Part shown: positions 29,146-44,600 of the stretch, piece after piece
Position numbering within the stretch: position 1 is the first letter of the stretch
How the letters are laid out: each line of letters opens with the position of its first letter
NCBI GenBank assembly: GCA_019843655.1
Contig: JACDQD010000007.1
Coordinates: 10,103,600-10,167,599, forward strand
Direction: 5' to 3'
From: Lethocerus indicus
Lineage: Eukaryota > Arthropoda > Insecta > Hemiptera > Belostomatidae
Length of the DNA stretch: 64,000 nucleotides
Position numbers and translations under genes: made by a program
Notes under the pieces: generated by a model
Databases searched by the model: none
Told to the model about the DNA's origin: nothing
What the model saw: the letters and a program-made list of their open reading frames with translations, nothing else

Positions 29146-32100
29146 GCCTCCCTCCCGACTCGGAGCGCTCTAGCTTGGGGGCTCCCTCCAGTCTGGTTTT
29201 CACTAGACTAGAAATCGTCTGCCTCGGTCCCTGTCTCGTTTCTTCATAACACCTCCAGTTCGCAACCTGAGCACGAGCGACGGCTTAGCACGACCGGGAC
29301 ATACGAAGTCGAAACTGGCAATGCGGTTAAACCGTAAAATATACAAATTATGGCGGTGTCTACACTTGTAGAGTCCTACAATTTTTACTCAAGCTAAGCG
29401 CCCGCGGCTATAATACCACACAAGTTACACTACCGAATTATTAAGTATTTTATATTGGGCACCCCTTGGTTGTTTTTATATTTATATGTCTAACATGAAT
29501 GAAACTGCAACGCAATATTTTTATGTTTGACTGATAAGACCGAAGGAGGTGATAGGGACAAATCTAATCACGGACCTCGCGCGCTAAGACTTACGATTTC
29601 GCTGCAAAAGAAAATTTCAATTTCCAGTATACACTTCCGTTCCACTCGACAGAAACCCTTTATGTAATGAAAACGTAGATGCGGTTTCAACGACGTTTAC
29701 TCACAAGTGTCACGAAATTTTGATCTCATTCGATTTGAAGATCGAATAAAAATAGGCCGACTCGAAAATGAGACGACAAAGGACAAAGTGGGATGAGTCA
29801 CCAGGGCGGCGACTCAAATTAAACTTGGCAGGGCCGAAGATCTTCCAACCGGCTGCTAATAACAACACGCCCTCCAGAAACAACCCCCGTTCCTATAAAG
29901 CGAGACAATATTTTTGGGATTATCCTCAGAATTGGATTACCGACAGCCTAGATTTCTTTGTTTATTTTGGCAAAGAGATCTGTGCTAGACGGACAAGCCG
30001 ATCTAAATTTACACGATGACTGCAGACTCATTTTTAACAGTAGCACAATTGTGCCGGTACAATTAGAAATGAACGGCATCAAGATGTACGATTCGAAAAT
30101 AAATTTTTTTCTGGAGTTTATGCAGACAGCCTGTCGATTAATTGGTACAAGTTTTAATTTTGAAAATTAAAATATGTTATGAAAACAAATCACAGAAAAT
30201 CTCCATTCACCGATTCGGTCCTAAGCCTAAGACCTGATACTCTGGATTAGTTAGGCTCTTGTGAGTGTCGGTTGTCAATAAAGCATCCTGTCTGTACAGT
30301 AACTGTGAAAATGCAAAGATCACACGAGTGATAATAATAAAAACCCTCGCGGACCCCATTAGTATCAAAGTGAATATTATTGCACCCAGTTTTATGCGGA
30401 ACCTTATTTTTTCCCAATCTAACGGGCGTTAAATAAAGCGTTACACTAATAAATAAATTGTAATACTGGTCCCAATTGCCCGGAAGGAAGTACACACAGA
30501 ATCCAATCATTCACGGCACATTATTACAACGAGGAGAAATAAGAGACAGTCCCGTAGAAAAAGAAACGTTAAGCGAAACTAATGCACTGGCGTAACACCG
30601 TTGCGTAACAGTACGGTAGGAACAGAGAAAAAAAGTAACATTTCTTTTTAGAGGCAGACATAATATTTTTGTGTAGAGATAGCCGAATTACATAATTCAG
30701 TAGCGAGAGAGAAAAATTGAAGGGCCTTAAAATGTGACAGGGGACGTATCGCAAGATTAACAACAAAATGAAGAACTATCTTCCTAGTAATTGACTATCG
30801 AAGCTGGAGTGTTCATTCCATTTTCGCAATCATCAATTGATACAATTTTTAGAAAGGGGCACAGAAAGGTTTCTTCTATTGGGCAACGTGTTCTGCTATA
30901 GTTAACACTGTTAGCGTTTCATTGCGCAAAAATATTAAGAAAATAACGCATTTTAGGAGGGGTAATACTTTTCTGATGTTCTCAAAGAAAAAACTGCATG
31001 AAACAGTAATAAAGAGAGTATCTTGCTTAAATAAATGTTCAAACAGAACTAGTTTCTGAGCATTTTACTACTAGTTGCTGGCCACATCAATATGTTTTAA
31101 ACAGACGTACGTAGGCGACAGAGAAAAGGAGAAATTTAAAAACAATCTTGCTTGACATTAACCAGAACAAGAATCGCATTTCAAGTGGATCATTTCTGCT
31201 TTCAAGGGAGAGAAGTTAAAAATAATAGTAAGAGGGGTACTACAGTGCTCCAGCATTTCCTACCACAATTGATTCTTTGTTGTCTGAATCATAAAAAGGT
31301 CCTGTCGTTTGTCCTGTTTTTATGACCTGATCTCTATCAAGATAGCGGTCTGCATTCATAACACGTAGGCTATTTTAAGCTTATAGCAACAATAACCATT
31401 ACTTGTTTTAATAATAGGCGACATTTGATAGGTTCGAAGGAACAGTACATAAGTAATGGGTTTTAGAAAATATTTTTACAGGACTCTAAAAACGAAGCAA
31501 CACAACGACCAGTCTAAGAGTAAAACCCAATTGAATGACACCAAAAGCACGAAACAAGAAGTAATTCTTAAATGTTTGTGTTATTTCTAAAAATCTTTAA
31601 ATCAGAATTAATCCGGAGATAGCTTTTACAGACACGCCTAATAAGACCAGTGCGCCAAATACACCGATTTTAAAAGTAATTTTTTACCTCTGTAAAAAAT
31701 TTCCTTTAGTTGCAACTTTGAATAATCTAGAGGATACTGGAGGATACCACTTTGATTTAGTAGCTGTCTCTGGGAAGGAGTGCACGTACCCAAAGCCGCT
31801 AGTCTTACAGGAAAACATATCTAATAAACATGTGTTAGCGTGCTCTTCGGAATAAATCGCCTTTCTACAACATGCCAATCGATTCCAGTATACGTTTATG
31901 TATATTGTATTTCCAGCGGTGAGAAAATAACAAGAGCGGTGGGTGGCACCAAAGTCGGCTCTTCAGGTTTAAGAACGGGTCATAAATTTAAGTATATAAC
32001 AAAGGAAATTCCGTTAGGACGAAAAGCGGAGTGAAACTAATGCGCCGCGTTCTAGCATCGGGGAAGTAATTCTCTCTCTTCAAAGAATGCCCGTTCTATT

Positions 32101-35100
32101 CTGGGGCCTCCCTTACGCACGCCCACCCGAGTCTTATTCACTTTTGGAAGAACAAGATCCTCCAGGCCTATATATAATTTCAACTGTTGGGCTAACGTTT
32201 CATTGTTGAACCGTGCACGTTGGCTGTATTATATTTTTATAAAATCCTTTCTTGACTATCTGTTGCTGTACAATAGAAACAATTTATTGCACGATCTCCG
32301 TTGGAATCAAATCGAGTGAGTGTAGAATTAATAAGATGTACCATCATTATATACCGGTTATGTGTAGTGATATTCAATACCACGTAAGAATATGACAAAC
32401 TGTAGTATAACTTCATTGAATTAGCCAATATATTTAAACGTTTTTTTCTTCGTATTTACAGTTTTTACTTTGATCAATAGTTATGCAGAATCCTGAATTA
32501 ATGTAGAAGATAAAGAAGTCCATCGGTGTAGAAAATGTACAATAATTTCCGTATGGACCTGTTTTTATAATAAGAAAAATATTCATATAGAATATAGAAT
32601 CAACTGAAGGGTTATCTCCCGGAGTTCAAAACTCTGTACAGACTTTACACACCCAACACGAGACTAATAATAAATCTTACGTCAAGAGCAGCCATAAAGA
32701 ATCGGTAATTATCTCAGACGATAAGACATTTCTTTTGAAATCAGACCTAACCGTTTTAAAGTTGCCGGTATGTCCAAAAAGGCTGGCTGAATGTAGCAGC
32801 AACTCGATCTGGAGTTCGACGCTGAGCCGCAGTAACGCGTCGGCATTTGCGGTCTGCCTAACCGGCGGCGATAGGTAGGAGAAAAAACGTTCTTTCTCCG
32901 GGTTCTCGCCCACCCTGAACTTCTCCGGAGATCCCGGTAGGCGTATCCGAACGATCGAGACCGACGCGTTATTAGACCTAATCGTACTAATGGATTTCCA
33001 TTTTCCCATTTTCAGTCCGTCTCTGTCCCGTCTCAGGGCAATTAGGCTTGCAGCCTTGAAATCTGAATAAGCCAGAAGCGCGGTGGATTATACTTATTGA
33101 TTCGGGGAGGATCCTGGCGTACATTCGACTGAATTTTATTGAATCTCCCAATTATCGAACTAGAATATTTTTTTTAAATATTTCATATATTTTAATGCAC
33201 AACAAGTCTAGACAATAGTCCTAATAGAAATATTGCACATATAAAATATCAGTAGAACTTTAATAATCGTTTATAGTAAAAATTAGTATAAAGGTCACAG
33301 AATAGAAAAAATGTATAGAAATGAAAATGATCTTGTAGTAAATTGCGCGATATTCACGGTGGCCGTTTTGTACATGTTTTAAAATACAGTGGGTCAGTTT
33401 CAAGCGAACTTAAATCGATCGATCGATCGAACGAATCCAATCGATTATTTTTAATCCGTCGTCGCTCTCGATCGTCCTCGAAGATATGCTCGAAAGAAGC
33501 GTCTTGAAGAGCCGCAAATTCGAAACTGTGCGTTGCCGCGTAGCCTGCCCGTCGGCGACCTTGTGACGGCCAAGCGACACAGGAAGATGCCAGACGAGTG
33601 GGACGACCCAGCGACTGAGGTCAGTGCCGGCGTCAGCGAGGAAACGAGGACCACACCCAGGAGGAGACGGTCAGGTCCTCAGTGGTCGTTGTCTCAAACA
33701 CTTGGACCTAGCGACCAATGTCAATGCAAAACCAGGCTCGAGTCATGTTTTATACTTGAGCATTAGACGCGACAAAACTAACTCATGTTTCGGTTAATAT
33801 TATGTTATCCAACAGTGGCTATAGCAGTAGTAGAAGCAGCAGAAGCAGTGGAGAGAATTTAACGTCTACAAACCTAACTAATGCTATCTCACCGTGCGTG
33901 GCTATTTCTGTTATTAACATTCTATAGCAGTGTAAAACGTCGGGACATTAAAATAAATGCGGACTACAGTCAATTGTAATAGCCCGTAATAATAAATCCG
34001 AACTAATCGGACCAAATCGAAATCTTCAAATGAAGATAGGGGATTCGGATGGAAACTTTCATTCCTTTAACGGCCATTGTCCAGCCTCGGCCTTTTAATC
34101 AATTCAGTTCATTCCTGTAATTTGCTTTCATAAGACCAATTGGCCCCAACTGCACTGTAGCCTGATCCTCCACTTAATGTCCCTACCTAACTTAATTCGT
34201 GACCGAGGAATTTACCGAGTACAGAGGGCAGTGATTCTGAAATTTTACTCGAGAAACCTTTACGGGAGCTTTTCGGTTTAAAGGAGTTAATAAAGTCGAT
34301 ATATAAAACATTTTAATATTATAAACAATTTGCTAGTTCCGTTATTAGTTATGTAATAGTATAATCTGTAAGAGAATAAAAACTGTATAGCTACTTATTA
34401 TGCATATTGGTTACATTTATTTTTGAGTGCAACTCAATATGGAAAATTAAATAACCAAATTATATAATTGGGACGAAATATAATTCGGACTAAACCAATT
34501 ATTATTTCAGAGTCAGGAAACCGACCGTGTAATGTTATACACCCAGAAAATCTTTCTCCAAGGCGGAGAGGCCTCCTGAGGCTTTAAATAGCGGCCAGTG
34601 TCGCAACGGCCACACCCAACACTTGAAAACAATCTCTCCTCTTCGAAAACCCAGTCTGGTTGGTACCGAAGTTTCAGAATTGAACAATTTAGGGGAGGAA
34701 TCCCCGATTGGGGACTGAGTATGATAACGAGTGGCACGTCTGAACAATGGTGCAGGCCTAGGGAGATATCACCTTTCTTCAGAATAATATATTGCTACAA
34801 ACTTATTTTCATGTTCGCCCTTCGAGTCGTGCAATCGTACCGATTCCTCGAATGCATCGTTGTACGCCTACTTCGACGTTGAGTCTTCGGTAGCCGCGGG
34901 TGCCGAAACAATTTTCTAAGAGTGAATAATTGCACTCCAGCCGGATGCACCGAACGAATAAGCGGGAAGTTGGTGGGCGTGACCATGAGTCGAGTTTCGG
35001 CGACGCTGGAGACATTTCCGGTCTGAGCAGACAATGCATCTGTTCTTCGATTGAACAGACGGAGATTAACTCGGTTTGTGTGCTACAGGAAGGAAACGGA

Positions 35101-38100
35101 CAGGAAGTAGGTCAGGGCGGTGGGTCGCGGACTCTCTCGCGAACCGGGGAGGAGGGGTTCATCTGACCGAACACACCTTGTTCCCGGAACATCTGTTGCT
35201 GTTCGTCTTCCGCATTTCCCTCGCTGTTCCGGGACGATTAATATAAGACAACGCCGTTCGCTTTTCAATTTGCACCTGCCAAGTGCAGAACACCGAGTCA
35301 AAATGTTGAGGATTCGGGTAACCATTGCATATTGTTTTTTAAGACAAGATTGGAACAACTTGAGGCATGAAATAGAAGTTTTGTGACCACAATACTAGAT
35401 TCTCGCGAGGAAAAAAGTATTGCATAGTCGAATGAAGTTGTCTACTCTTTGAACGCACAATCGTCTATTATAACGCACGTAAAATTATGTTATAAGTATA
35501 TTAGGATGGTGTTATGGGCACAAACGGTGTTGAATTGAAACGAATTGAAATGTTTGCCTAGCATCCAGCACCGTTGAATGAGCGTTGCTCTTTTCTCGCA
35601 GATATAAATAAAACATGTCATGTGCGGTGTGACTAATTTAATATTTTTCACTGCAAATCACTCGCGTACCATGACCCTGAATTTCACCGGCTTACCTTTA
35701 CCAGTAGGAGCCGGTTGGCCGTCTGTAACGACTGAAGGCGCTGACCTATTTCAACCCAAATACAGCCTGCCTGCCTATCCACACTCTCCATCACGACGCT
35801 CTTCCTCGATAAGATAATAATCGCGCCCATTGTCACGCACCAAATAGCGCCGCTGAGGGCGTCGGCTACGCCCCCCTAAAATAGTATTTGCCAACATTTT
35901 TTGAAAAACACTCTGAATAGACGTCCGCCAGAATCGTCTAAAACGCTCACCTATAAAACCCAGATAGGTTCCAATCGAGATTTCAACTAATATGAGGTCA
36001 GCGGAGGTGATTCACCCGCAGAATGCGTCCGCAAAATTTCTTTCTTTCTTATAGTCTGAACATCGATAAAAATGTCAGGAGAAATTAGAAGGTTTTAAGA
36101 AACCAAGAACACAAAATCCGTTCATAGACGCGCAGATCTTTTCCACCGTGCTTCACATACTTATTAACCATGCGAAATTCGGTTCCGTTATGCTTGTTCC
36201 GTTCAATGGTAGACCATTCTCCTCTTGATCATTAGCGTTATTAACAAGGAGGGAGGTACCAACGCATGTCGGCTTACGTTAATAATGCAAGCAGTGAACG
36301 GCAAACGCTTTACGTTATCTCGCCAATACTGGTCACGCCCACATGGACCGCTGGAAATTCGAAACTTTCAACCACCAGCCCGGACCGCGAATAATTCGAA
36401 TAGCTCGGGCCTATCAAAATACCAGAAACGAAATTGTGAGGAATACGCGCGGTCGAGAAAAATGCCGGTTCGCCAAAAATAATTCGGGCAGGCGAGGCTG
36501 CCGGCCATCTAGATTATGAATACCTACACGGGAGATAAGTTAGTTGGGTTTCAGGGCGTACACTTTATGGGACACGGATCGTCGACATTCCAGACGTGAT
36601 GAGGGTTTTCGAGAGGGCCCCACCAATCTTATTGGACGTATATATATTTATAGTGATTTTTTTTCTGTGGTCATCAATTTGAAAACATATCTGTCTCTTC
36701 GGGCAGTCTTAAGGAACTCGTCTCTGGTCGAAGTAATTTCTATATGGAAAACCATTTTTAATATAAAGTAGGACATTTCTTCTTTTTGGTGAGTCCAAAA
36801 TGTATGACTCATTCTGAGCCATTGGAGATCTTTATGAAAAAAAACATTTACAACTAATTGATAGTTCCTAATCACAATGTTCCTGATTCCTAAAAGAAAT
36901 TAGAGCAGTCGGAAAACAATTTCTAAAACACTCAGTATGCTACAAGAGGAAAATGAGTTCGATGAACTACCAAGCCAAATCTTCAAAGGCCACTTCCGGG
37001 AAGTGTGTTCATGATAAATTCTGGAGTTCTGGATAATGTCCAGGGGGGCGGCGGGGGGGATAAAGGAACAGGATAGCAGTGTGGGCGAAAAGAGCACACA
37101 CGCACTCACTCCTCGGCCGAGTTTTAGCTCGACTTTCAAACATAATATTGTTTCTTCTCAAAACGGCCTCCATTTCTCCCATACCGTAGTTCCCCTTCAG
37201 TTCCCCCACAGTTCGCGTTTTTTTGTTTTGGGTACGATTGCCAAATATCTGGACCGATACCAAATCGTTAAAAACGAATGTCAACCCAATAAATGTTATC
37301 CAATGTCCAAATTGGGCCTTAAAACGACAGAGAACACTATCTTGGAACGATCTGGGATTCGAAAGAGGCAGGTGAATATACTGGTTTTGAAAAGTAGCCT
37401 ATTTGCATAACTCAGTCACCACACGCTTCGTCGTCACATTTATTTAATGTAGCCAGTGAAATTTATTTACTTTATTATTTTATTAACAGTTCCCCATATA
37501 TATAAAAATTTCTCTAGTGAGAAATTTCCTCCAGTTTTTCAATAACAAATTGTGTAAATGAGACTAGGATATTAAGCAAAACAATAAATCAAAATTAGAC
37601 CAATACTTGAACTATTATATAAAAAGTATATTAAACTGTATTCATACTAATTACTGCCTATTAGGCAAACCATTTTAATTTTGGAATCTGACATATTTCA
37701 TAATGTCTGTCGATCCCCATCAACGTTCTTGTCCTAGAAGCAGTTGCGCCTAGAGAAGGCTGGGGAGAGAGAAATTTATCGGGCGAAAAGTGGAACGAGC
37801 TTTTCGAGAAGGAAGAAGAAAAGAAATTATGCCTATCGTCCTCCATTTTATTACAAGGCCCGTTCTACGCAACCACCCAGGAAAGCCCCAGAGGGTGGCC
37901 TAGACTGAATTAACTGTATTTGTTCCCAACGCAGTAGGGATAGAATTTTATTGTACATTTATTACAATCACAATTATATTCGTGAAATATATCAGGACTT
38001 CCCAGCAACCCGACCGCATATGGTTATTGAGAACGTCGCGGTTAAAACACTCTAGAATAACCAACGTACGCACCCGAAAAGGACCTTTATCAATTACTGA

Positions 38101-38620
38101 ATGCTTTAAGGGCCCCCACATGGGAGGGATCACATTAATACAGGGCCCTATCGCGATTGGCAGACACTCGTTGGTAAACTGTTTAGATGCGATAAAGATT
38201 ATGTGGTATCTTCGGCCAGCTGGCATTAACGTCAGCTGTGGTAATGGCTGCTCTAGATGAGCCTTCAGAGGAAAGGATCCGAATTCTGAATACATTTAAA
38301 CACCCTGGAAGTAAATTTACGACGTAGTGAATGAGCAGCCAAATTCCATTTGACCTTTACGTAGGTGCATTCGCTGCCAAGGCAAGAATGAATAACGTCT
38401 GTTAGCAAAAAAAAAACAGTATATTTGCTTCTAGGAGTTTGAATGTTCGTACATCAAACGGTAGGATGCGCGTGCGTGGGCATTATTAGGTAGAAAGATA
38501 ATATTGTAAGCCTAGAACGTGGAACAGCGCGACCTTGCACCATGGAGAGAAGATTAATTTCACGGTTTAATATGGGACTAAAGGAGAACCGCTTTATAAC
38601 CGTTCACCTCGAACAATGAT

Positions 38621-38680
<60 letters not shown>

Positions 38681-41600
38681 TTTACATGGAAGTACATTTA
38701 TCTTCGGATATCGACTCTGCTTTCATTACTAGATCTTCACACCTCTGCGAGGATGGATTGAAGCTTACAACACAAGGCTCAGACATGTTGTGCTCGGAAG
38801 AATTTGATTTATATTGTTTTATAATAATGTATGTAAAAATACATCTCAACAATCAATTTCAAGCGTTAATATTTTATTAATAATTTGTTTCCTAGAAGAG
38901 ACAAAAAGTTGTGACACCTATTGTGAAACTAAAGAAGCCTCGTGAAACTTGTGAGTGAAAGTAAAAAAAAAAATCAAAAACAAAACAGAAAAACGAAAAA
39001 ACTCCACATTGCAGTAATAGGAGTCATTGGACTAGACATGAAAGATGACTGTTCCGCGTCCTCAATACGACAACCTCTAGACTGAAGGCCAACGATTTCA
39101 AGGAATCTAACTCTGTTTCCACGTTTAGTGTTGGAATCGAGAGAAAGTCAAATTGTCGTCTGTTAAATTCGATCACTAATTACATGCTGCGAATCTTGTA
39201 TCTTTTGAAAACGTAACACTGTTGATACCATGATTTCAAAAACACGGTTCATTTGCATCAACCCTATCAAACACCTGGGTACCTATTATTAGAGTGTATG
39301 GAATCAAAATTATTCTAATCATGTAAACAAGGGTGGGGAGTCATCCATTACTCTGGAGTTAAAAGCACAACATACAATATGTGATCACAGTTTATTTAAA
39401 AATCATATTTTACGAGAATACATGATGACCGTATCAGTAAATGCGATGAGGGTTTCAGTAGTACTTCAGGGGTGCTGACTTGCGTACTACCGGTATACAG
39501 TTGTTCAGAGTGAAGGCGAGATCCGATGGAATCTAGTACCATTGAACTGGGAAGCTGGCAAGGAGTCTTTGTTGTGGGCGGACGAGGCCAAACTCGTCCT
39601 CGATATCGAGGCCCGCTGTTATAATATCGTCTAGGACCTCTTTCTGCACGAAAGAGGAAGGTCAACCCGCAGCCAGGCTCGAAGGAGGCCACTGTCGCCT
39701 GACCTATTATATATAACCTACATATCGGGATCCTTCTCCGGCACCGGCCAGATTTAACCTCGATTGCTATACCGTCGACACATGGGACAGGAATCATAGT
39801 TTTCAACAGGTTCGACAGTTTTCTGAAACGGCTATTCTGTTGGTGTGTTGAGGTCATGATGAATTGTGTTATTGGAAACATACCGACATGCATTAAGTAT
39901 GGTTGGGAGCAGTTTTGATTGGAATCTCCGGATACGGGCGATGTTGGACACTTAGTAGTCCACGTCGGTTTTAATATGGTTTTATAAATTATAACTTTGT
40001 TGTCTAATGTTAATTTGGATGTCCGTTTCAGTAATGGTCTTAGTAGTAGGAAGGAAAGGAGTACAAAAAGGAGTATGTAGTAGAGTACAAAGGAAAGGAA
40101 ACAAAAAAATGCACCCGGTCGAATGCACTGTTCCGAGATTTGTTTCAATCAAAATACGGCACCTTAATTAAATCGTCATTATATATACTACTACCGCCGT
40201 ACAGAGTATATGCCTCAGTTTCCAAATATGGTGGTTTTGACGTCGCTATTTGTTTACTGACCTTGTAAGGAAACTCACAGTAGCAAATCCTATAATTTTG
40301 AGGCCACCAACTGCAGCATGACAGCTTTAGAGGCCACGACTTCCTCTGAAGAAAACCTAGGATTTTTACTCAATATAAACATGGACGTTTCCTTTCACGC
40401 TGATCAGAATTAAAGGAAAAATGTATTCGGTCCGCGAGGTCGACGCTACACGTCGGGTACCAGAATGGAATGCTGTTTCTATCGCAAACGAATTACATAA
40501 CGGACGCCGGTTTGTCTTGGACGCGTACACGGCAATGGCTAAAAGCATTCCTGGATTCTGCCGAAAACCCCCCCCCAGGCGGTCGTTTATAAGAAAAGAA
40601 ACCGGAATCCTTCCAACGCGAACTCTCCTCCAGGAATTTCAATGGGAGGGAAACTGTCTGCGATTCGTATTCACCGCAGTCATTAAATATTAAGCGGTGG
40701 GAGGCGTGCATTAACGCGTTTAAAACCTGTTTTCTCCACACTTTGCGGCTCTTTATTTCCTTTCGTTCGGGCAGAGGTCGAGTCCCCGGTTCGCGACCGA
40801 ATGCCACCAGAACAATACGACTTTACACAGCGCTGCTAGTACTTATGGAACCAAAAAATAATTTTTATGAAAATATGTTGTAGAAGATTTATTTTGTACA
40901 AAAAAGATTTGTTCTTCTCTGTATCTTCCTCATTATTCTTGTGTCACATTTTCATTCAAAAACAAACAAATTAACGTTACGAAGGAGGGTAATATTCGCA
41001 AACAAGAGTATTTTTCAATGACAAACAGACTGATTAATTGCTACGACAGCACGAGACCACATTTTTTTTATTTCATTCACTCGTCTGGATGACAGAGTGA
41101 AAGTTTTGTTCTCACAATAATGCCTGTCAAGAGTGAGGACAGGATGAAAGAGTCATTGAGACGAAAGAAATGGGAGAAAGGTCATAATTAGCCGTGCTAA
41201 TATGAATGAACGAGACAGCAGCGCGATAAAAACAGCTCCATCTCCGCCGCGAATACTGACTCGATAACAAATTTTAATCTTCATACGGCGGTCAGAATTG
41301 ACATTATTAATAATCCATATATTCATTGGTCAATGTCAGCAAATGCTCGGAACATGATCTGTAATTTCTGATGTCATTCGTCATTAGAATTAGTCACGTT
41401 CGTGATAGACATTTGTGAATCCGAACATAATTCAAGGACCATTTTATCGCCATTGTTGCTTGCCATCACACCATTGAATTTCAAACCGGCATAAATATAT
41501 TTATTTTATTAATCGTCCATGTAAAATATCGAACACTATTTGAACGGTCCTCAAGCCACAAAAATTACGAATGTGAACTGGTTAAATGTGTACGGATAAT

Positions 41601-44600
41601 AGTAATTAAAACAAAATAGTTAAACCCAAAATAGAAAAATGGGATTGAAAGATTTCTCACCGTGTAGTTTTTTAATACTAATTAAACCGAGCGCCAGATA
41701 AATATCAATGAAGAACGAGATATGACAAGAGGGGGTGCCAGTCGGTAATTTGAGTAGTAGAGCCCGGGCGAACGTTAACTTGATTAATTACACCCGGCCT
41801 TCGGATCTCACATTATTATTAGGAGTGAAGAGTTTTAACACCCGGCATCATTCATTAGCGCCCCGTCCCGATTAGGACGGACCAATTCAAATTGAAATAT
41901 CAAGAGAACCCGGCCGATAGCTATTTCAGTATAACACAACTGCCTGCCTCTTGTTTTTATGTCGCCCCACAACAAATTTATATCCCGAGCACAATTAAAT
42001 GCATGCCATTCCTGGCGTCCATTAACGCGTTGGTTAACACTGGAGAATTCAATACAAGACAATGGACTTGACATCTCAATGTTCAATCCAGGAATATAAC
42101 ATCTGTTTACTGACATTCGTAGTATTTTACAGTTTCATTTCACACATTAGCCGAAGACGGTCTCAAAAATATCCACAAATTTTAAGAATAAAGTCATATT
42201 TTTGAACGAAGCGCAAAATAAATTATAAGGGGAATTAAAATATTTGTTACATTTTGTTTATAAATGTTTTTGGAAAGGGTTCAATGCAAATGTATCAGAT
42301 GGGAATAAATAACATCCAATAATCGTCGCCCCTCCGATGTGTACTATTACGTGTGTGTAACAGCTCATTACGTCCACTAATTACTCTTTATAAATAGACC
42401 TCGCCCAATACCGAATGGGTAAATACTTTAATGGCGATAAAAACCGCATATTTGACCGCGGTCGGAATACTACTGGCAAGGGGGCGAAACCGACGACCGA
42501 AGTCCTTGGGGCCGGATGTGCAAAACAAAAAAAAAAAAGAAGTATCTGTTAGAGGGCGGCGGCGGAGGTGATGATGTCAGCAGGCCTTCCTGGTTCTTAG
42601 CGACTTTCTGCCCACGCCACGATTTGCCACTCAAAACAACACCAGCGCAGAGCATGACGCCAGGCTGATACTGCTCCTATCGACACGGACCAAGTAAAAG
42701 TGCCGGCGTCCTCGTTAGTGGTGGCTAATATTTGAAAAAAACAACATTACTATGTTTCAGCTTGCCCCCGCCGGCGGATATCCAGGTGCTTAAATAATCA
42801 CTAACTTCCGGTAGGATTGCGTAATACTGTGGGAAGAACCTCGGTTAGCAGGGCATGACACCTTGCTGTACCGGGATTTTGCCTGTGTTCGGGAAAAACT
42901 AACTCGACTGAAAGAATTTTTACCCACCCCTTCTCGGGTATTGTCTACCGGGGAAGCAGTTTTTAGCTAGTGTCAATTCAAGTTCTGGCCGCGGAAACGT
43001 TCGCTCATTAAATAAATAAATGAACAGCCTCATTTTAAATAATATTAAATTGTTAATATTATTCTTACTGTGGACCGTGCGGTAGAGCCAATCAGTTCCA
43101 TTCCGTGAGAACAGATTTAATTTGTATTACAGGACAAAAAACCGATACCTACGTGTTAAAAGTTACAGTAACCTCGAGTTTGCGATACTACACGAACTAC
43201 TTGTCTATTTAATGACACATGAAATGTTACATCCAATGAATTGTGCTTTAAAAAATGTGGAGGATTTTACATTGTTTTAAATCATATTTGTAATTCTGCA
43301 AACGGACAGTATTACGGTACTTAGAAAGGGTATATTTATCTAGGGAAAACCTTCAAATTAACGCAGTACATATTAGAAATATTAATTAGATCTGTTACTG
43401 AAATGGTACATATCCTTTTTAAACTGATATGAGGCGAATTGACCGAGGTTCTCCCGTAAATGGGCACTCTAATGGTGGGTGATTTTTAACGCGCTCTATA
43501 ATTTGTTTAACCGCCTGGAAGAGGCTGAATTGAGAATGGCACACCAATTGTACTGCCAATTAATATGCAAATGGCTCGTGGACTACGGTTGAACTTCACT
43601 TTCCCCCCTATTTGATTGACCTCGACCCGCCGCAATTGAAAGGGTGCTTCGATCCTGAAAATCACTATCATCACAACTGTGCTAAGGCACACACACGTGT
43701 TTATATATAAGCAATTTCAACAAATTGCACTATTACGGTTCTATGACCAACCGTCGTTGCTTAGATCACTCACTGATCTATTGAAGGAATGCTACTGAAG
43801 ATGCTGAAGAAACCGCTAGTTAATAACTGAATCAAGATAACTCTTATCTTTTTGAATTAATTAACATATATGTTAATCATATTAAGGGACATGGGGGTTA
43901 ATTTATTCCTAACTGTATTAACAAGAACACTTGTGTCCAACCCTGAATTTGTAACATTTTTTTAGAATAGAAATTTAGTGAGTAGTAGTGAGAGTAGTCT
44001 TTGTAATACTATCTTTACCGAAACTGATATCTTTAATCTGACTTAGGTTTTCCTTAGTGTGTCTTTTAGGGATTGAAAAGGATCTTTTTTTTTACAACTA
44101 TACCAGAAATGCAAATAAAAGAGACGGAGTAAAAGATTAGACTGCTTTAAATTAAATTCAGGATAATTTAAATCTCCAGTCATCCTGTGCAAAAAGGAAT
44201 ACGATTTTAGCAGTCTGGGCTTTCTTGTTTCCAACGAAACAACAGGTTTTAGAGGCCTTCGGTTCCCTTACTAGTTTCCATTTTAGTTTATGACTTGAAA
44301 ACTTTTCTCAGAAGACTTATTTCAGAACAGGAGATTCATAAAGTCATAACAACGCAAATAGCTATTATAAACAGAAATCAACAGAGGATAAAAACATAAT
44401 AATGATTTAACACTTCAACAACAAATCGAAAAAAACAACTCTTAACGATTACATTGACCTGCATTAAGACAAAAGCTGTTAGTGAGACCATCAACTAAGG
44501 AAATGTTATCACATAAAAAGGATATGTTATCGCTGATTTTAGAGCGATACCGTCAACATGGTGACTTAAAATAACCGCATACAGGACTACGTCCTTATTT

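Noticed and set aside
32677..33009. A 110-codon minus-strand open frame as an extra exon or gene in intron 1
   Set aside because: No recognised motif, no supporting splice context, and exon 1 already joins exon 2 with matching phase and collinear homology.
39396..40148. A 250-codon open frame on the minus strand as an intact gene
   Set aside because: Only its first third resembles a protein, and that is a jockey fragment which changes frame at about 39950. The remainder has no domain or homologous look, so it is a chance open frame around a dead element.
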